This document shows positions 5,954-8,846 of a stretch of 8,846 nt of DNA, one piece after another. Numbering within the stretch: position 1 is the stretch's first letter; each line of letters begins with the position of its first letter. The notes beneath the pieces were generated by a model. The model had not been told where the DNA came from. It made no database searches and saw only the letters and a list, made by a program, of their open reading frames with translations. This DNA comes from an uncultured Collinsella sp. GTDB taxonomy: Bacteria > Actinomycetota > Coriobacteriia > Coriobacteriales > Coriobacteriaceae. Both the position numbers and the translations under genes were made by a program. The stretch lies in contig CABQJK010000054.1 of assembly GCA_902464495.1 (NCBI GenBank), positions 1-8,846 of the forward strand. Direction: 5' to 3'.

Positions 5954-8104
5954 TTAGTACTGGCTCTCGTGCTTGCTGAAGAAGTCGAAGCGCGGGGGCA
6001 GTGGCTTTACGCGGTGCTCGCCGGGCTTCTCGCCCAGACTCTCCACAAATTCGTCCGTGGAGGCGAAGATGTTATCCCAGCTAAAGAAGGCGACCGGGTC
6101 AACGTCGAAGTACTTGCAGATGAGCTCGCAGCCGGTCGGCACAATACCGTGCATCAGGACGGTCGCCACGCGCAGCTCGGTAAAGGCGTCGACGAGCGCC
6201 TGCGTCATCGCGGCATTGGCTTGCTCGCCCTCGAGCTTGTTGGCGGCCTTGGAGGCGTCGCTCCAGCGCTTGTTGGCGGCACGCAGGTAGTCGTCGCACA
6301 CGGCGAGCGCGCGGTGCGTCTCGAACTTGTACATGGCTTGCTCAAAGGCGAGAGCTGCCTGCTCGGCGGCTTCGACCACAGTGGCGGAGGCGGCGCCGGC
6401 AGGGATGCAGCCGTTGCGGTACGGGCTCTCGTCGCCCTCCTTGATGGCGACGCCGTAGAAGCAGCTGCGGGCCAAGCGGTTGAAGACGCCGGTCAAAAGG
6501 GCGCTCTCTTTAAGGGCCGGGTCGATAACGCGCTTGTCGTCGCAGGCGCGCACCTCGTTGCCGTCCTTGTCCTTGCCGGTCACGCGTGTGTCATATGCCT
6601 TGGGGCTAAAGCTCACCGGCTTCTCGGACAGGCCGAGCGACAGCCAGTGCGCGCGCATCTGCTCGCAGGTGTAGTGGTTGAGCAGGTCGTCTGCCGGCGG
6701 GGGAGGCGTCTGCGAGGACGAGCTCGCCTTTTTGCCCATGTAGAGCAGGTGATAGCAGGCGCTGACGGTGCTCTGCGTAAGGTCCCAACCCAGGGCCTCC
6801 CACATGGCGGTTTGCGCGATGCAGTAGAAGTAGATGTTGTCCTGACCGATAAACTGGTAGATCTGCGCGTCGTCCGAGCACCACCAGTCGCGCCAGTCGA
6901 GCGAGCTGTGCTGGTAGGTGGGCGCGGGGACCTGCGTGGAGTCGGCAGCGGGCTCGCCCATGAGGGCGGCATCCTGGGCGGCGACGCCCTCGGTCACGCC
7001 GGCTGCCTTGGCATCGCGCGCGAGCACGGTACGCGTATAGCTGATGGGCGCCCACAGGCTCTCGGGCCAGCACCAGCAGGTGACGTCGGAGACGCCATCG
7101 ACCTCGGGCACCGGAACGCCCCAGTCGATGTTGCCGGTGATGCGGAAGGGCACGAGCGCCTTGCCGCTGCGGAAGCGCACGCCGCCGTTGGCGAGCACCG
7201 CGTGGGCGTCGTCGCGCTCCTTCCAGCTGGGGAAGGTGACGGTAAAGCTGCTCTTGTTGCCCTCGGGCTCCAGCACGGTGTGCTCGGGAAGCTGGTCCTC
7301 GACGGCGTCGAAGGCCTCGCGAAACTTGTTCTGGATGTAGAGCTGAGCCGGCAGCAGCCACTCCTCCATGGTCTTGGAGACCACGGAGCGAACCTGCGGG
7401 TTCTGGGCGAGCTTGGCGGTGTAGGTTTTCATGAAGTCGAGGTAGGCCGGCAGGTCAAAGTAGAGATTGTCGACCGGACGCAACTCGGGCACCTCGCCGG
7501 TGAGCTGGCTTTTGGGCGCGATGAGCTCCTCGGGCTCAAACTGGTGGCCCAGATCGCACTCGTCGGCATAAGCCTTCTCGGACTTGCAGCCCTGGATGGG
7601 GCAGCGGCCGATGACCTGGCGGCCGTTGAGGAACGTGCCGGCCTTGGCATCGTAGAACTGCAGCGTGGAGCGCTTGGAGATGGTGCCCTGCTCGTGCAGG
7701 CGCTCGATAATCTCGGCAGTCACCTCGTTGTGGATCTGGGCCGCCGGCTCAAGGCCCGAGCCGCCGTAGATATCGCAGCTGATGTTGTAGTTGTTGAGGG
7801 TCGCGGCCTGGCGGGAGTGATTGGACTCGACATACTCGCCGATGGACTTATCGTAGCCTTCGTTCTCCTTGAGCTTGCGGTAGCTCTCCATGATGGGCGA
7901 GCCGTAGCAGTCGGTGCCCGAGGTGAAGATGACGTTTTCGCGGCCCAGGCGGTCGCGCAGGAAGCGGGCGAAGAAGTCGGCCGGGACAAAGACGCCGCCG
8001 ACGTGGCCAAAGTGAAGGCCCTTGTTGCCGTAGGGCTCGCCGGCGGTAACGATGGCGCGGCGCGGCCAGCTGGGACGGTCGTTCATGGAGTATTTGGATG
8101 CCAT
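5954..8104 (-). CDS. Class I tRNA ligase, divergent MetG-like (methionyl-tRNA synthetase-like)
   Basis: This 716-residue protein follows the MetRS layout. It has AGEPYGNKGLHFGH with HFGH as the HIGH signature (31-34), a connective domain with a zinc knuckle (C168, C173, C183, H187), FDLP (217-220), the region before the KMSKS loop, and a helical anticodon-binding-like domain from about 510. Against E. coli MetG several usual residues differ. The KMSKS loop reads KASSS (459-463), missing the second Lys. The position of the substrate histidine in DIVYFH is Tyr427, and the WLDAPIGY region reads WPESLWAPISY. It carries a roughly 65-residue insertion (253-320) and an Ala-rich linker (362-400), and lacks a Trbp111-type C-terminal tRNA-binding domain. 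From memory, clostridial 'class I tRNA ligase family' proteins share KKASSS and this insertion, so it may be a paralogue beside a standard MetRS. I chose the ATG at 8104 because of AAGGAG 4 nt upstream. Confidence 0.85.
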   Translation of the reverse strand: MASKYSMNDRPSWPRRAIVTAGEPYGNKGLHFGHVGGVFVPADFFARFLRDRLGRENVIFTSGTDCYGSPIMESYRKLKENEGYDKSIGEYVESNHSRQAATLNNYNISCDIYGGSGLEPAAQIHNEVTAEIIERLHEQGTISKRSTLQFYDAKAGTFLNGRQVIGRCPIQGCKSEKAYADECDLGHQFEPEELIAPKSQLTGEVPELRPVDNLYFDLPAYLDFMKTYTAKLAQNPQVRSVVSKTMEEWLLPAQLYIQNKFREAFDAVEDQLPEHTVLEPEGNKSSFTVTFPSWKERDDAHAVLANGGVRFRSGKALVPFRITGNIDWGVPVPEVDGVSDVTCWCWPESLWAPISYTRTVLARDAKAAGVTEGVAAQDAALMGEPAADSTQVPAPTYQHSSLDWRDWWCSDDAQIYQFIGQDNIYFYCIAQTAMWEALGWDLTQSTVSACYHLLYMGKKASSSSQTPPPPADDLLNHYTCEQMRAHWLSLGLSEKPVSFSPKAYDTRVTGKDKDGNEVRACDDKRVIDPALKESALLTGVFNRLARSCFYGVAIKEGDESPYRNGCIPAGAASATVVEAAEQAALAFEQAMYKFETHRALAVCDDYLRAANKRWSDASKAANKLEGEQANAAMTQALVDAFTELRVATVLMHGIVPTGCELICKYFDVDPVAFFSWDNIFASTDEFVESLGEKPGEHRVKPLPPRFDFFSKHESQY

Positions 8105-8107
8105 GGG

Positions 8108-8115
8108 ACTCCTTC
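8108..8115 (-). promoter_or_regulatory. Ribosome binding site of the MetRS-like gene
   Basis: On the minus strand GAAGGAGT ends 3 nt before the ATG at 8104, with the AAGGAG core 4 nt away. It rejects longer in-frame starts at 8119 and 8197, the first of which would lie upstream of or overlap this site. Confidence 0.75.
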
Positions 8116-8185
8116 GCATATGGTGGGAGCGCAGCCGGGCGCAAGGCCTGGCGACGCGGTGGTCAATTCGTGCATATCGTTCGAC

Positions 8186-8196
8186 ATTATCGCACA
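8186..8196 (-). promoter_or_regulatory. Extended -10 promoter of the MetRS-like/methyltransferase operon
   Basis: Read on the minus strand this is TGTGCGATAAT, with TGC followed by GATAAT, identical in 11 bases to the degV element. Transcription would start near 8179, giving a leader of about 75 nt. That leader is too short for a T-box and shows no T-box-like conserved sequence. Confidence 0.55.
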
Positions 8197-8222
8197 TGCG
8201 GACGGGTACGTGGCAGGGGCGC

Positions 8223-8228
8223 TATCCT
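8223..8228 (+). promoter_or_regulatory. Candidate -10 of the DUF3267 gene
   Basis: TATCCT is preceded by GC, in a context (GCGCTATCCT) resembling GTGCTATCTT upstream of the 56-residue gene. The predicted transcript start near 8235 lies 2 nt before the ATG at 8237, which would make the message essentially leaderless. No clear -35 is seen. Confidence 0.35.
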
Positions 8229-8236
8229 AAGATGCT

Positions 8237-8806
8237 ATGAATGAGATTTCCAACATACATGCGTTTGAGGACGAGGATTTTCTGCACGCCTGCTTTGTGT
8301 GGGGGATGGTCGTAGTCGGCGTGTTTGCCGTGTGCCTGGTGCCGGTGTTTATGCTGCTGGGCGGGCCTGCGGACTTGGACGCGGCTGAGGCGGGCGGCTG
8401 GATGGCTGTCGTGGGCTGGATAGTCGGCTTGGCTGCGGTTTCAATGGCGTCGTTTGCCGTGCACGAGCTGGTGCATGCGGTGTTTTTTAAGCTGCTGGCG
8501 CCTGCGGGCGCGCAGGTGACCTTTGGGGCGAATCGCGAGACGGCGATGATCTATGCCTGCGCCGAGGGGATTGTGTATTCGCGCCGGCGGTACATGGCGG
8601 TTTGCCTGGCGCCGACGGTTGTTGTGACGACAGCATTTGCCCTGGGGTTTGCGTTCTCGGACTATCCACTGCTGTGCTACCTGGCGGCTGGTCTGCACTT
8701 GTCGGGCTGTGTGGGTGATTGGTATTACGTGCGGACCATTCTGCGCGACCGCCGCATTGTCACCTGTGAGGACACATCCTTTGGCGTGCGCTTTTTCGCA
8801 AGGTAG
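8237..8806 (+). CDS. DUF3267-type integral membrane zincin-like protein
   Basis: This 189-residue membrane protein has hydrophobic segments at about 18-41, 56-75, 119-140 and 144-158. The second runs into HELVH (76-80), an HExxH zinc-protease signature, and AVHELVHAVFF matches the DUF3267 pattern. A later HLSGCVGDWYY (154-164), with a conserved-looking GD pair (160-161), fits the third metal ligand region of this family. Members are thought to be membrane metalloproteases related in motif layout to site-2 proteases, but no substrate is known; this is inference from the motifs. No ribosome binding site of normal strength lies before the ATG, and a nearby -10 candidate suggests a leaderless message. 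The gene diverges from the MetRS-like operon. No partner regulator or peptide gene is visible downstream within the window. Confidence 0.8.
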   Translation: MNEISNIHAFEDEDFLHACFVWGMVVVGVFAVCLVPVFMLLGGPADLDAAEAGGWMAVVGWIVGLAAVSMASFAVHELVHAVFFKLLAPAGAQVTFGANRETAMIYACAEGIVYSRRRYMAVCLAPTVVVTTAFALGFAFSDYPLLCYLAAGLHLSGCVGDWYYVRTILRDRRIVTCEDTSFGVRFFAR

Positions 8807-8846
8807 TCTTTTTGGGAATGATTTTTCTGGGACGGGGATTAAAAAA
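8807..8846. other. T/A-rich tail at the window edge, partial
   Basis: After the DUF3267 stop the sequence reads as T-runs interleaved with GGGA (TTTTTGGGAATG, then TTTTTCTGGGACGGGG) and ends in AAAAAA. The two imperfect direct copies may be the start of a longer intergenic repeat or of a terminator region. The edge cuts it off, so the call stays open. Confidence 0.25.

Noticed and set aside
8105..8179. T-box or other riboswitch in the MetRS-like leader
   Set aside because: The predicted leader is about 75 nt, has no T-box consensus and no terminator-antiterminator pair.
4802..8230. A 1142-codon open frame on the plus strand across the methyltransferase and MetRS-like genes
   Set aside because: It is antisense to two strongly supported genes with intact catalytic motifs. 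The predicted protein is repetitive, rich in Gly, Ala, Val and Leu, has no recognisable domain, and is explained by GC-rich codon bias keeping the antisense frame free of stops.
1..8846. CRISPR array, transposon ends, phage genes, tRNA or rRNA genes
   Set aside because: No regularly spaced repeats, transposase motifs, terminal inverted repeats with target duplications, phage-type genes or RNA gene signatures were seen on either strand.

Overview
This is a GC-rich bacterial window with compact genes. It looks like a gut actinobacterium of the class Coriobacteriia, perhaps Collinsella-like. That placement is an inference from the GC-rich codon use, the mix of Firmicutes-type proteins (class III fructose-bisphosphatase, DegV/FakB, a clostridial-type MetRS-like protein) and strong AAGGAG-type ribosome binding sites. 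No phage, transposon, CRISPR, tRNA or rRNA gene was seen.

Layout, left to right. (1) Minus strand, 1-2043: a class III fructose-1,6-bisphosphatase followed by the first 16 codons of a GtrA-like membrane protein that runs off the left edge. (2) 2044-2363: a 320-bp AT-richer divergent spacer with a perfect 10-10-10 inverted repeat, a 12-bp palindrome and direct repeats. (3) Plus strand, 2364-3254: a DegV/FakB fatty-acid-binding protein, ending at a GC-rich hairpin shared with the convergent minus-strand gene. (4) Minus strand, 3336-4427: a TIM-barrel-like protein of unknown function with acidic N-terminal and basic C-terminal extensions. (5) Plus strand, 4619-4789: a 56-residue single-span membrane protein. 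(6) Minus strand, 4814-8104: a two-gene translation-related unit, with a divergent methionyl-tRNA-synthetase-like protein first and an RsmB/NOP2-type RNA m5C methyltransferase 36 bp downstream. (7) Plus strand, 8237-8806: a DUF3267-type membrane zincin-like protein, then a T/A-rich tail at the edge.

The genes form alternating divergent and convergent pairs rather than one system. Carbon metabolism (Fbp), lipid handling (DegV/FakB) and translation (MetRS-like plus rRNA methylase) are neighbours without a clear joint pathway. I did not find a convincing new multi-gene system. The points most worth a second look are the MetRS-like protein with an altered KMSKS loop and family-specific insertions, the large inverted repeat upstream of fbp, a recurring extended -10 box (TGTGCGATAAT occurs exactly twice, upstream of degV and of the MetRS-like gene), and two genes whose predicted start site would leave almost no 5' leader.
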